DNA of 64,000 bases from Seriola aureovittata (taxonomy: Eukaryota > Chordata > Actinopteri > Carangiformes > Carangidae), in assembly GCF_021018895.1 (NCBI RefSeq), contig NC_079386.1, forward strand, positions 12,703,835 to 12,767,834, read 5' to 3'. This document shows positions 13,656 through 26,215 of the stretch, piece after piece. The notes below the pieces were generated by a model. It saw only the letters and a list, made by a program, of their open reading frames with translations. It did not search any database and was not told where the DNA came from. Every line of letters begins with the position of its first letter. Within the stretch, counting starts at the first letter, position 1. The translations under genes were made by a program, and so were the position numbers.

Positions 13656-14547
13656 GCCGAGCGAGAGGCGAAGAGGACCAAGTTTTTTTTGCTGGATATG
13701 GAAGAACAGTTTGGATAATATGGAAGTATGAAGATTCCAAAGTGTGTGCCTGTTTTATGTGTTGTTTTGTATATAGAGCCCTTCACGTTACATTGTCTTT
13801 AGAGGCAGTTTGTTTATATTTATAAATATTTCTTTTTTTTTTTTTTTTGTATTCTGTTGTTGTGGTGACAACATGGAGTTGTTTTTGTAAATGGATGAAC
13901 CTGTGATGACGACAATGTGATGTCAGAATTGTGACTTCAGTTTATCCTAAAAAAATCCTTTTTCCTCAAACATTTTGTTCTTCATTCTTCATTTGGTTTT
14001 TTGTTATGCAGTAACAAACTTCTCATTACACACCTAACTTTAGTCATTCAGTAACATAAATGCAAACAAGTGAAGGAAATTTTGGATATTTTTTATGCTG
14101 ATGTGGCAATAACTAACCTTGTGGTGCCATAATGTTGTATCTATTTCTGAACTATATGATATGAGCTCTGTAAAAATGTAAATGGAGCATTCTGAAATTT
14201 GTTTGGCCCAAAACAAGCAATCACATTTCTTTGCTTCAGTTAGGGTGAGGCTTACCCTATCCACCTGAACTTGTTATACTTTTCAGATATTAAAATACTG
14301 AAAGCAAAAACAAAGGACTTAATTCTATGATGTTTTATTTTACTTACTTTTGCTGAACTAAAATCACAAATGTACGATGTAAGAATAAAAGGTCATAGCT
14401 ACATTTAACTACATTTATGGTTCAAAATTACAATTACACAAAAAGCACTTAAAGCTAACACCTCCGACTAATTTAATATTGAACCAGAACAACTTGGTAA
14501 TGTCAATAACAGCCGTTAAACTAAAGTCACTATGAAACTTGTTCTTC
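13656..14547. other. Convergent 3' ends of ttc5 and ccnb1ip1
   Basis: Non-coding 3' sequence of two converging genes. A plus-strand AATAAA lies at 14384-14389 and a minus-strand AATAAA (TTTATT, 14334-14339) at almost the same place. If both signals are used the 3' UTRs overlap by several tens of bases. A T homopolymer is at about 13831-13848. Confidence 0.5.
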
Positions 14548-16626
14548 TCAGTGCTTCTTGATGAAGGGCCGGCCTTTCTCCCTAGCAGGGGAGCTGAACT
14601 GGAAGAAAGTCTTGGCTCCGTCTCCCTCCAGGCAGGAGAAGAATCGACTGTCCACGTCAGGGCCCATGGAGAGGAACTGAGGGCTTCTCTGAGGAGACGC
14701 CTGTCGAGCAACCCCTGCGTGACACACAGGAAGTTGACGGATGTCTTTCATTGTTGCACTGACTAAAATTCCCTTACATAGACAATCAGCTCATTACTCC
14801 CACTGTTCTTTCTTGATGACCACTTCTTCTCGACCAAACAGCTACAGCTGTGTCTTCCTTTGAGCCCGTTAACATTATTCTTGCTGAGTTTCCTTCCTCT
14901 TCTCATTAATCAGCGAGGAACAAACTTATACAGGCATTTAATTCTCAGGCAGAGACAGAAAAACACTTCATCTTTCTCATCTGGACTGAATGTTTATTTA
15001 TTTTCCTACCAAACATACTTTTTTGGGCACAACTAATTATTAATCTGTCACCTAATTAATCAGTTAATAAATGTCACTTAGCCTGTGAGATATCAATTAC
15101 AGCTTCCAAGGGCTGAAAGGTGACATTTCTGCTTAATGAATTACTTGATAATGATAAACTGGTCAAAATTGTTTGTGAATAATTTGACATCAACTAATCA
15201 TCTTAGCAGCGATTAACGTATTATTTAATACACAGCAAATATTTAATAATCTTAAAAAGATTTGACATTATAACATCAAAAAGATTATAAACCAAAAATC
15301 AATCCTTAGAAAGAAGAAAAAAAATTAAATATATAATACTTCCATCCCATAATGTTCCTTGTTTATAAAGAGCAAGATTTTCAAAAGTTGATGAGAGAAT
15401 TTATGGCCTGATAATTCATAAACCCCTATAAGCCCATTCCCACCTAAAATCTACTGTAAATGCTTTTTCTCATTGTGAGATACCAATTTATCTCCTGAAC
15501 AAAGCCACCTATCAGTTCAAGAGTGTACCGTTAATCTTGTAAAGGCATTAATCTAAATTCAAACTCTTGTTCTTACCAGTGTTGAAGTCGTGATGTCCTG
15601 TTTGTAGCAGCGCGTCTCTTTCCCCGACACCCACCACCATGTTGCGCAGCCTCAGAGAGTCATACAGCCCCTGTAGTTTCTGGTACTGTCTGTTCCTCTC
15701 CATCAGCCTCTCAGACACCTCGCTGTACTTCCTCTTGTACTCCTCCATCACCTGACAGGAAAAAAATGTCTACATTTTCATACGCTCTTTCTGAAGTCTG
15801 CAAACATAAAGGATTTCAGGATAGGAAACTAACAATTACTGAAATTAAGTAATATCACAATAGAGATGATTTTCAATAGACCCACAGTCAAATTTTCAAT
15901 TTTTTCTTTGCACATGCTTATCTCAAGTATAACACATACAGTATGGCAACAGAGCAGGTCAGAGAGCATGCCGGAGCTATCTACTAACACAAAATCATTT
16001 TGGCACATTTTAAATATGAGGTTATGAATGTGCACTTGAGTTTAAGAGATGAAGTTTACTTTCTTCAGGGAAGCGATTTCCCCCCTCATGGCACCGAGCT
16101 CCAGCTCCCTGCTCTGGTTCTGCTGGTTCAACAGCTTTTCCATCTGCTTCAACTGTGACTCTGCCCGTGACAGACTATATTCTTGGTACATGCGCTCCTG
16201 ATGAACCTGTACACAAGAGACAAGCTGGGTGTTTTATAAGAAAGAGGATACAAATGGACTGATATAGGCAATTCAAGGTTCACAGATACAGAGCAAGTTT
16301 ATACAAATACAGACAGAAAGGTATTTGACCTGGTAGCTCCAGAAGGCCAGAGCACGGGCACTGATATCCATAACTATGTCTGGTCGCAAACCTGCCAGCA
16401 CCATGGCTTTGTAATCCTCAGAGGGTGACAGCTCCGTCCTCACAATGTCCAACTTCCCAGACAGCGCAGAGGAGCAGGCCGGGCAGATGGCGGGAGAGCG
16501 GCTGAACTCACCGGACCCGTGCTGATCACAGAAAACATGAGAGCAGGCTGTGACCCAGGCAAAGCCGCTCAGCTTGGCCCGGCACTTTGGGAAGTTACAC
16601 AGGAGTGTGTCATCGCAGAGAGACAT
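14548..16626 (-). CDS. ccnb1ip1: CCNB1IP1 (HEI10), RING E3 crossover-regulating protein
   Basis: SUMO/ubiquitin E3-type protein that marks crossover sites on meiotic chromosomes and also interacts with cyclin B. Four coding exons (minus): 16330-16626, 16060-16206, 15577-15751, 14548-14714, joining in frame to 261 residues; human is 277. The RING lies at about residues 10-52 (CNFPKC... CSHVFCDQHG... CPAC). It is followed by the conserved LDIVRTELSPSE and ALAFWSYQ stretches, then a coiled coil in exons 2-3 (QLKQMEKLL; ERNRQYQKLQGLYDSLRLRN). The C terminus is Pro/Ser/Phe-rich. A short untranslated exon probably starts upstream: a minus-strand donor is at 17564-17565 and an acceptor lies just before the start codon. 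A CCAAT-type motif (gattggctgattg) is near 17630. Confidence 0.96.
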
Positions 16627-18411
16627 GGCCTTCTACAGAAAGTACAGTGACATTTAAATAATGGAGATCAGCAGTAAAGGCAAGTTGTTAACTGAGCATC
16701 ATATAAAGCTGAGTGGGAGACATTACCGTGAAGGTGAAGACAATAAAAACATTTACTTCTAAGGCAAAGCTTACGCGTGGGGGTTCCCAGTGATTCAAAG
16801 CCCTATATGGTTATATTTAGGAAATCAAAATCATGAGGTTGATGTATTTTTATGAGTTGATGCTGAATAAATTTAAATGTTTTATGGACTGCAAGCATTT
16901 CTACCTGCCCTCTGTTTTTGGGATTGGGAAAACATTATATAGGCCATAATTTTATATCCCAGTTTTTTAAAACTAGATTAACTCAAAGTCTCACTCTGGA
17001 AATTTCAGTACTATATTTGTAATCTTCAATAACTCAGGTACTTCTAAACTTTGTCTAATGTTAGCACATGTATTATAAGGACCCTATGTATCTATTTTTA
17101 TGTTTCCTGTAGGTGTCTTAACTAGTTTAGTTAGTCACATGAAATGATAATACTGCTTAGTGTTAACTGGTTGCTCCTCAATAGTGTTGTTAGCCTTAGC
17201 TTACTTTCCACTCCACTCCACTTTTTTTTTTTAATTCAACTTATTATCTATTTCAAATTATCAATAAGAAAATGATTAAGTAAGGAAATACTAAATACTT
17301 AAAATATCATAGCACTGCTGTATGAAGACGTTTCAATTAAGTTTAGGTAACATAGCTAGTTTAAAGTTACACCAATTACCCCTAAAAGTTAGCATTAGCA
17401 GGCTAGCAGGTAAAGTAACGACTCTTAGCTCGTTCGGCTAAACTGTCTTTTCCACTGGCTGCTTTTGAAAAACCAACTTTGACTTTTACAACTATATTTT
17501 CTGTGACACTTTAACCTTAACTTAACCGTTACTTTATGGTTAATTTCGAGAGATACACAACTTACCAGTTAAGGCCAACTCTTCCCTCTGCAGGGTAGCA
17601 GGAGGTGACGCTAAATGAATGCTGTGATCTGATTGGCTGATTGCAACTCAAAGCAATGACGGCAAAACGGGCTAAGAAATATTTTAAAAATTTTGAAATT
17701 AGCCTTCAATGACTCTAGGAAGTACATTTTAATAACAGCAATTTCAGTGTATAATGATATATAAACTCACTCTGCATGTTTTTCTACAATACTAAGGCTG
17801 GTAGAGGTAAACATGATATAGCTACATATGTTTGAAGATGTGTCAAGCCCATGGATGCCCAAACAGTTGTGGGGCATAATTGAATATATCAGCTCCAGTT
17901 GTGAATGACTTGTACCTTGTAACTTGAGTATTTTATATATTTTGGATTTTCCTTAAGGAAAGGACCTCCTGGACTTTGACACTACATCCAGTAGCCTATT
18001 AATTGTTTATCATTTTCTAGGCTATTTATTTTCCATTTAATTCTAATTGAGAATCCCAAACTGTAACCCTTTAGATAAATATGGCGGGTTAATTCCTCCA
18101 AATCAAATAATGCCCTGTTTTCTGACACAGCCTCTGAGTGGATATATGTATAATGTGAGACACCTACTTAAATATGGTCCCCCCTCCTCCTCCTCCTCCC
18201 ACTGTTTTCTCTCTCTCTTTTATCCATTTCTCCACGTGGTACAGGAGTAAAGGCAGGGGGTGAAAGAGGGGCATTGTGCTGTGCAGCAGTGGATCCGGGG
18301 GTTCATAGTGAGAGAGGGGAGATGCTCACTCAACTGTGTCCGGCACGCCATTGTCAAAGATTCCCATCTATTCTCTGCCTTTTAAATAGAGCTCCAGTGT
18401 AAGATGCTTTC

Positions 18412-18443
<32 letters not shown>

Positions 18444-19105
18444 TGGGGTGGGGGGTGGTGTCGGGGGAGTTTATTATGCGATTGGTGATAACACACGAAA
18501 TACATGCGTGCATGTGGAATGGCTGTGTGGCCCCACTTGCACACAACAGCCACTCACTGCACTGCTGTTGATAATTGGCCCTATAGAAATCAAAGAGCAG
18601 AAATATCGCCTGTGCACTCCTCAGCTGGCAGAATAACTCCGCTGGGAAGACGGATTTTTGACTCTTGCTGAAGGAAACCACCTGCCAGTCAATCATAGCT
18701 ATTTTACTTTTTATTCCCTCACCTTGCTGAGGATTACAAAATAAACACAGAACACCTGGGAGGTCCTAAACAGATGTCAACTGATTTACCTGTTAAACTT
18801 GTTTTACTCATGTTTTTACTTCTTAATTTGACCCATTCTCATTTTATTCCCTTCCTGCAATGATTAAAACATTTACCTTTAACAAACAACCGATTCTTTC
18901 GCCCATTTTAATTTGTTTTTAGGCATCCAACGGCTTTGACACCTCACTGTCATGTTTCATTGAAAGTTTATAGCTGCTGTGTGAGTGTGTAAAGAAAAAT
19001 AAAGCTGGGGAGAAAGAGAAAGAGAGAACCAGGGAGGCTGTGTGTTACACGCCATTGAAATGCAAATATCATTGAAGAACAAGGAGTGGTTCTGTGTGTA
19101 TGGCG

Positions 19106-19168
<63 letters not shown>

Positions 19169-19569
19169 TCCCTGTATGTGCATGCAGCGGGGCAGCAGTG
19201 AGAGAGGAGGGGCGCAAATTGGACAAGTTTTTTGGGGGAGAAGAGACTTTACAAAACAGCCACACACACGCACTCACGGCAGATTCATATGACACGGTGC
19301 AGACCTGCGGATTTCCCACACCCATGTCCTCCTTTTTTTGTGTTTCTTCCATGAAAGACCGCTTTTTCAACATTTAAAACTGCTTATACAAATATTTAAT
19401 TTCTTTCCTTTTTTTTTTTTTTTTTTAAATCTACGAGTTTGCGGGAATTGCGCGACTTTTGAACTTTGGATGCTTGGATGCTTTCAGGAGCGCGTCAAAG
19501 TGCGCAAAAACGTGCCTAGTGCCATTCAACCGACGGATGCCCCCCTCTCTGTCTGAGTCGCCGTGAATC
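16627..19569. other. ccnb1ip1 5' end and sall2 upstream region
   Basis: Divergent upstream region of ccnb1ip1 (untranslated exon from about 17566 upward, minus) and sall2 (plus). It holds a G-rich run (about 18419-18465), an interrupted (GT)n tract (about 19105-19168) and a T homopolymer (about 19410-19428). The last 100 bases before the sall2 ATG are GC-richer and probably 5' UTR. No other coding exon is visible. Confidence 0.5.
19105..19168. repeat. (GT)n microsatellite
   Basis: Interrupted GT run about 440 bases upstream of the sall2 start codon. It explains the CVCVCV-type reading frames in this area. Confidence 0.9.
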
Positions 19570-22500
19570 ATGTCACGCCGGAAGCAGAAGCGACCCCAGC
19601 ATCTTGTTAACTCGGATCCGGGTGGCCCAAGGCTGCTATCTCACGGTAAGAAAACATCTTTACAAGCGTGCATGTGTTTTTGTCTTTGTCTTTTTTTTTT
19701 GAGAGAGAGGGAGAGAGAGGCTGGATGTCCTACATACACAGCCTATTGGTGCTCATCACTGCATGTGGAATTCACTTTGAGTCTAAAAAAAAGAAGAAAT
19801 CTTTAAAGATCTTTACAAAAGCAAATATTTGGATTTACACGCATGTTTTATGTGTGGCTCCTCTTTGATTTTCATAAGTTTATGTATGCATGGCCACATT
19901 CCAACAAACGCACCTGATTTAACAGACTTAAAAGTTTAAGATCTAAGTTTGTCAACTAAAGACACCCCCCCTGCTTATTCATTCACTGTAATGGGCCCCA
20001 CTAAATGGAGGCCTCAGGCACTTTGGTCGGGGCCAATAAACTTGTCCCTGTGAAGTGAATAGAGGAGGATTAACTAACATACATCTGTGGCCATTTTCAT
20101 GTGCTGGGCGTCCTCTAGGAAACCAACAGGCTGCTCAGCGCTGACTGCTGGAGGTCTTTGATTAGTATGGAACACTCTCTTATTTGTTAGCAATAAGGTG
20201 CATGGGTGGGGGGAAGGGAAGGCAGTGTTTTTGGTAAAGATTAATCTTCCACCCTTCTATTCTCTTCTTCTTTTGCTCTTCGTCCATGCTTTTCTTCCTT
20301 ATGCACCCCTCTCCCCCCATTTTCCACCTTCTCAATACTTCCCTCCCCTTTCTTTCTCCCTCTTTCTCCCCAGCCCTATTGACTGTATACTCCTACACAG
20401 TTGGGGGGTTTCAGATGGATGGGAAAAAAAAAAAGATTCAGAGGGGATAGAGTGATTGCTCTCGCACTTGTACTGTGTGGTATTGGCTATTGGGCTTCAA
20501 GTGCATGCACTTAAGTCTCTGCAGGTAAACTTTCACAAATGAAAGTGAAGGTTTTAGATTCACATATTTATGTGTCCCCTGCAGGTTCAGGTTTGTTTAT
20601 AAGTCAGAGGGAAGGAATTTCACTGAGGTACAGTCTTTCATTCCATCACTATATCTCTCCAGGAGGGAATAGTTAGTTTGTCTCTCCATTGTTGTTACCC
20701 TCCCCCCTTCTTTTTCTTTTTACTCTTTCTCACTCTGTGCTCAAGATTCTGAAAGAATTTGACCCCTGGGCGGCAGAGGTCAGATTAGTTGACCAATCAG
20801 AGTGTCTGGACAGTGCCCAGAACCCTTAGCATGGCCTGACCCTTGACCTCCACTGTGACGTAAGGGGGGAAGGGTGAATAGGGAGATGAAAGACGTAACT
20901 GCTACAGGGAGGGGGTGGGTTAAGAGGGGTTATGGGTTGTCTTGGTGATGCCCATTGTCCTCTAAAATGTGTTGCCATAGCAGCAAGGTGGTCTGTAAGC
21001 TTTTTTGTGTGTGCAAGATGTTTGAGAAGTTCTGCTGCAGAGAGCACAGATTGAGACAAGACATTACAAAGACTCATAGACTGCGGAGTTTCTTCCACTT
21101 GTTTATTTGCTTGTTCAAGGCCATTTCCTAGCAGGCATTTCTTTTGAAGCTGAAACACGATCTTTTGGTCTGCACACAAATTTGAAAACTAAATTTGTAA
21201 ACAGTAACTGGAAACAATGAAATAAACAAACTCTGTGTGTGAAGCAGAAAGTTTAAATGAATTTACATACCTGGATATCTGAACGGATATTGGAGATATT
21301 GCGTAATAATGCCCCTGAAAGGAAACACACAGGTTTTCAAGTTTTAAAAAGTTCTTACCATTGTTCTTTATCTGTCAATCCTCAGATGACCACCTGGGAA
21401 TGAAGTCACCGTCCACATCTCTGGGTTCTGAAGTGACATCATCGGGGTCCTCCTCCTCATCCCCCACCTCTCTCCAAGACTGCCAGCCGCCTCTGGCCCC
21501 TCGCCCATCCCCTGGTGGGCTCCACGCGCCCTCCTTACCCAGCGAGAGCTCGCCTCCTCCCCACTGGCCCAGCCACGTTGCCCCCTTCACCACCTCCCTC
21601 CCCAACACCCACTCTTCCCTGTCCCCAGACTTTCCTCACCCCTCGCTGTCTTCCCAGACTCACTCGCCACCTCCCCTGGGTCAAACCTCAGGTTCCCACA
21701 GCCTGTCCCACCAAGGAAACTCTCACTCCACCATGACCTCTCCACCGATGGGCAGTTCGGCCACCACCACTACCTCCTCCTCCTCTTCCTCTTCAATGTC
21801 CTCTCAATGTGTGCCGCCTCACCGGGACAGCTCCAGCCCAGGTCGGCAGCAGTCCTCCAGCTCTCCGGGGCAGCAGGGGCAGTTCCAGGTGCCTCCAACC
21901 CTCGCGGTGCTATTAGAGGAGCTGAGGGTTTTACAGCAGAGGCAAATCCACCAGATGCAGATCACAGAGGAGATCTGCAGGCATGTGCTGAGGCTTGGAG
22001 GGGCTGTTTTTGGCCAAGATAATGATGCACAGGCCAGTGGTGCAGAGAGCAACCAGAAATCTACAGGAGCAGCATCTTCATCGCCAACACACCCTTCCAC
22101 TGCCACTCCAGTGACCTCAGCTTCATCGCTTTTGACAGGCCTTCCATCTTCCCTCTTTCCCCAGCCAGCCGTCTCCAAATCAGGCTCTTCACACATTAAT
22201 GGCAGCAGAGCTTCATCCTCCTCTACCTCTTCCTCATTATCTTCCTCTTCTTCCTCTCTTTCATCAACCATCAGCTCCTCTGTTGCCTCCCTGCACCCAC
22301 TGTCTTTGTCATTGGGCCTACCTCCACGCTACCTCCATGAGAAATCGTCTAACACCTCCTCATTCGGCCACAGCAACGGTGTCAGCTTTGCTACGCCACC
22401 CCTTCCTACCATCAGCCACTCCCAGGACCTCCAGCCCAACTCCTCTCTCGCCTCAGCCTCCTCAGCAGGACGCCCTCAGCATGTTTGCCGTTTTTGTGGT

Positions 22501-25161
22501 AAAGTGTTGAGCAGTGATTCATCGCTCCAGATCCACCTGAGGTCACATACAGGTGAAAGGCCCTACCAGTGTCCAGTCTGCTTGAGCCGTTTTACAACCA
22601 GAGGGAACCTCAAAGCTCATTTCCTGCGACACAGAGAGCAGAACCCAGAGCTGTCCCTCTCCCTGCTGCCCCCAGCACTGTCCGAGCAAACGCAGAGTGG
22701 ATCTGCGCCTGGCGCCATCCAGAGAAGGCGAAAGCGGAGGGCTGACGATGATGAGCCGTTTAATGGAGTGAAAGGAAGCATTCCTGGAATGACAGAGAAC
22801 ATGGCTTTAGGATTCCTGTCTGGTGCGTCCGCTCGGCCCTCACCTTCCTCTCTACCTCTGCCCCCCTCGGTGGACATGGCGCTGCTGTCCACAGCCCATT
22901 CACTGCTACAGCTAAACAGAGCCTCAGCTGCAGCTGCTGCCAGTGCATCAAGCACCGTACTGCCGTCTTCTTCATCCTCCTCATCTTCCTCCTCCTCCTT
23001 GGGAAGCCAGTTTAAAGGAGCAAAGCAGCAGCGTTTTGATGAAAACACACCTCCACACTCTACCCTCCATACAACCTCCCCATACTCCCAATTGGCCCAC
23101 CTCCCCAAGATTCTCTTCCCTGGAGGTACTTCCCCTCATCACCTTGCACTTCTCCGGCCCCCGGGCCACCCATCCACCTCCCACCTCACTTCCCCTCATC
23201 AACTACCCTTCCCCTTTCCACCTTTCCCTAAACCATCAACCTCATCTCCCTCCTCATCCTCTCCCACCACCTCTACCCAGACCTCAGACACCTCCAAGTT
23301 GCAACGGCTGGTCCAGAAGCTTGAAAAGCAACCACAGGGAGCCTCCTCCTCTGCCTCCTCTTCCTCCACCTCCGCACAAACACATGCTGAAGCCAATGGG
23401 GACACACACGGCCATGACTTGACCACCACCTCCAGTGCCTATCGCAGGGAAATGTTGGCTGCACTCGGCCTGAGCCCAAGTGCCAATGCTATAGGACTTG
23501 TGACCGGCCAGGGAGTCTCAGGTTCGGGAACTACAACCACCACGACTGCTCCCTCCCTGCCCACAGCTCAGGCTGCTAACCAGTGTGGTGTCTGCCTGCG
23601 TGTCCTCAGCTGCCCTAGAGCTCTGCGTTTGCACCAGGCTACACATCTGGGAGAGCGTCCTTTCCCTTGTAAGCTGTGTGGTCGCTCTTTCTCCACAAAA
23701 GGTAGCCTTAGGGCTCACCTAGCCACTCACCGTGCAAGACCGCCAAATGCCCGTGCCTTGAACTCCTGCCCACTGTGCCCACGCAAGTTCACCAATGCTT
23801 TGGTTCTTCAGCACCACATTCGCTTGCACCTAGGAGGGCAAATACCACCTGATGAAGACATGCCACCTGAGGATGGCACAGAAACAGAAAGTGCCGTCTT
23901 CGATGATGGCGAGAATGACTCCATCAGCTCGCCATCTAAAGCCCAACAACAACTCCTTCCCTTGGCCTTAACAACAGGCTCCAAGTCTCCAAATGATGTG
24001 CTCAACTCAGGGTCCACGTCTAAGCAATCTACAGCTTCTGATGTTACTTCTGTGAAGACCGAGGAATCCGAGGGCTCAACACCCAGTGTTAGCCCACCCC
24101 TGACCCGTAATCCCCCCTCAGCAGGAGCCGGGGACCCCCTGCGTCCCGGAGACAACGCCCTAGCTGATGGTAGCCCCGTGAACAGCTCCATGTACTCCGA
24201 GGAGGAGACTCACGCTGACCCGGGCAGCACCAGCCCTTTCAAAGCACCCTTAGCTAGTTCTCATTCAGCTGTAGTGAATGGAGATGCAGAGGCAGATGAC
24301 ACCCCTCTTTCCCTCTGTGTTTCAAAGCCTGGGGTAGAAAATGATACGCTGCAAAGAGGGGTTAATAATGGTGAAGCCTGCTCCACAGATGAGCTCACGA
24401 CTAGCCCTGATTCCAACCCAAAACCCCCAGCGGAAAATCCCTTACCTGCACTCACCCCTCCTGCCAGCCCCAAAGCTACCCCAGAAGCAGAGGAGGCCTG
24501 TGGCAGTGTATCACAGGGGCCAGAGGAGAGAGATTCTGCCCAAAGCAGTGGGAAGGGTGAGACTACCACACCCAGAGAGCCTTTGCCAGCGTTGGATCCA
24601 GAGCTGAATAAAGACACTCCGATGGAGGAGGGTTATGTTGTTCCAGAAAAACCTTCAGAGGACCCAGAGCCCTCTGTCCCAGCACCAGCACCACAGAGCC
24701 AGCTTCCCCGCCCGGACAAGCCCTACAGCTGCTCCCACTGTGGAAAGGCATACGCTAGCCGTAGTGGACTTAAGGTAAGCGTTAACACTGTGCCTGAGTC
24801 CAGAGTCAATGATTTCAATATTGTAACATGAAGATATTTGAATGGTGATGTATTTTTATGGCATGTATGGTGAGATTTTGTACTTTCGGACTGGAGTAAA
24901 TGGCTATTGTGTTGTTTTTCTCATCAACAGGGACATATGAAAACTCACCCTGGAGCATTGACCAGTACCCCCTCCAAGGCTCAAACCAATGACAATGACA
25001 TTGCAGAGGATCACAGTTCACATTCAGCCAATAAGACCCCGACACAGCAGGATGAAAAGCAGGGATTGGCTAAATCCCCTGAGAAAGGTGACAGCACAGA
25101 TCCTCCACCAGTCAGTGTCGGTTCTGAGGTGGTGGGTGAGCCTATGGACACTACTGTGTAG
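19570..25161 (+). CDS. sall2: SALL2, spalt-like C2H2 zinc-finger transcription factor
   Basis: Nuclear spalt-family transcription factor. Three coding exons: 19570-19645, 21386-24774, 24931-25161, giving 1231 residues (human SALL2 1007). It starts with the family's NuRD-recruiting motif [11 protein letters not shown]. The Gln-rich oligomerisation helix ([17 protein letters not shown]) lies at about residues 198-230. C2H2 fingers occur as a pair from about residue 393 (CRFCGKV... CPVCLSRF), a triplet from about 759 (CGVCLRVL... CKLCGRSF... CPLCPRKF) and a single finger from about 1141 (CSHCGKAY) that is split by the last intron. Long Ser/Pro-rich linkers fill the rest, with a VKTEE sumoylation-type site near the C-terminal third. 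The N-terminal C2HC finger found in human SALL2 is not visible. SALL2 rather than SALL1/3/4 is chosen on the QRQIHQM helix, [10 protein letters not shown] and synteny with mettl3. Confidence 0.94.
19646..21385. other. sall2 intron 1
   Basis: 1.7-kb first intron; no coding exon seen. In mammals a second SALL2 promoter gives an alternative first exon, but I could not pick out an equivalent here. Confidence 0.55.
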
Positions 25162-26215
25162 AGAGTTAGTATTGCTGAATGGCTGCAGTCAGTTTTTAAA
25201 GGCTCCTGACAAGGGAATGTATTTTTTTTTTTTAATAGAATGAGATTTGTTTTTAGAGTAATTAATTCAATATCATGTTTACCTTTTGTATTAAGCAGCT
25301 AGATGTAGTTTATATTGTAGTACCAATACAAGAGACTTTTGAATGTAGTATTTTAGCTATGTATTTTTGTATTTCAAAGACCACAGTGAGGCCTTATCTT
25401 ACACACTTCACAGCATTGTCATGATGAGAATTAATTGTGTGCGCTTTTTTGCTGACATCTACTTCAGCACATACTGTATAATATCAAACCAGTATAAGCT
25501 GATTTAAAAAAAAAAAAAAAAAAAAAGTGGAGGATCCAGAATTTTACAAAAAGTACTCCATACCAAAATAGGCCAAATTAATAATGGCCAGTGTTTGTAA
25601 ATATGAGCTGCGGTTATGTTTTTTTGCCTTTTTATTGTTCCTTTCTTCTTTCCTGTTTTTAATGCGATGCTGCTGAACGCATGTTTCTGATGTGCTGAGT
25701 TGCACTGTGAGTTGCACTGTGTCCCGTGCTGCCGAAACATCAACTGGAGCAAACACGTGCTAGCAATGATGATGATGCTGATGATGATGATGGCGATGAT
25801 TATGGCGATGATTGTGTTTATATGATTATCAGTACTTTTGTGAACAGTCCCGTACTTATAGCTGTAACCTTTGCTAGCAACAAATGACCTTATCCATACT
25901 GATGATTGTAAATGGTTTTTCTTGTTGTTGATCTGCAGTGTTGAAGTGACAACAAGGATGAGCCCCGTCCGTTAAAACTCCCCCTCCTTTGTCCCCCCCG
26001 CCCCACTCTCCTCTCTCAAAGCACTTGAGAGTTTTCTGCTCCTGCAGAAATTGTCTGCACTCACTGCATTCCTGCTTAGCCCAGTTTAGTATTTGTATGC
26101 TTTGCTTTACCCTTTGTAAACCTTTTTTTTTTTTGTAGCAATGACAAAATATGTTCCCATGGTTCCCATGTGATGTATAAAAGATAAATAAAACAATGGC
26201 GATGTGAAGAGGAGA
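25162..26215 (+). terminator. sall2 3' UTR and polyadenylation signal
   Basis: Untranslated tail after the sall2 stop. It contains an A homopolymer (about 25505-25526), a GAT-rich run (about 25768-25800) and a canonical AATAAA at 26187-26192, the likely cleavage signal about 1 kb after the stop. Confidence 0.6.

Noticed and set aside
19042..19377. CVCVCV-rich frames
   Set aside because: They come from the (GT)n microsatellite. The same applies to frames at 26472, 34413 and 56093-56344 opposite the CA tracts.
21375..24751. Many open frames on both strands inside sall2
   Set aside because: All lie within the 3.4-kb sall2 exon, whose Ser/Pro-rich sequence opens other frames.
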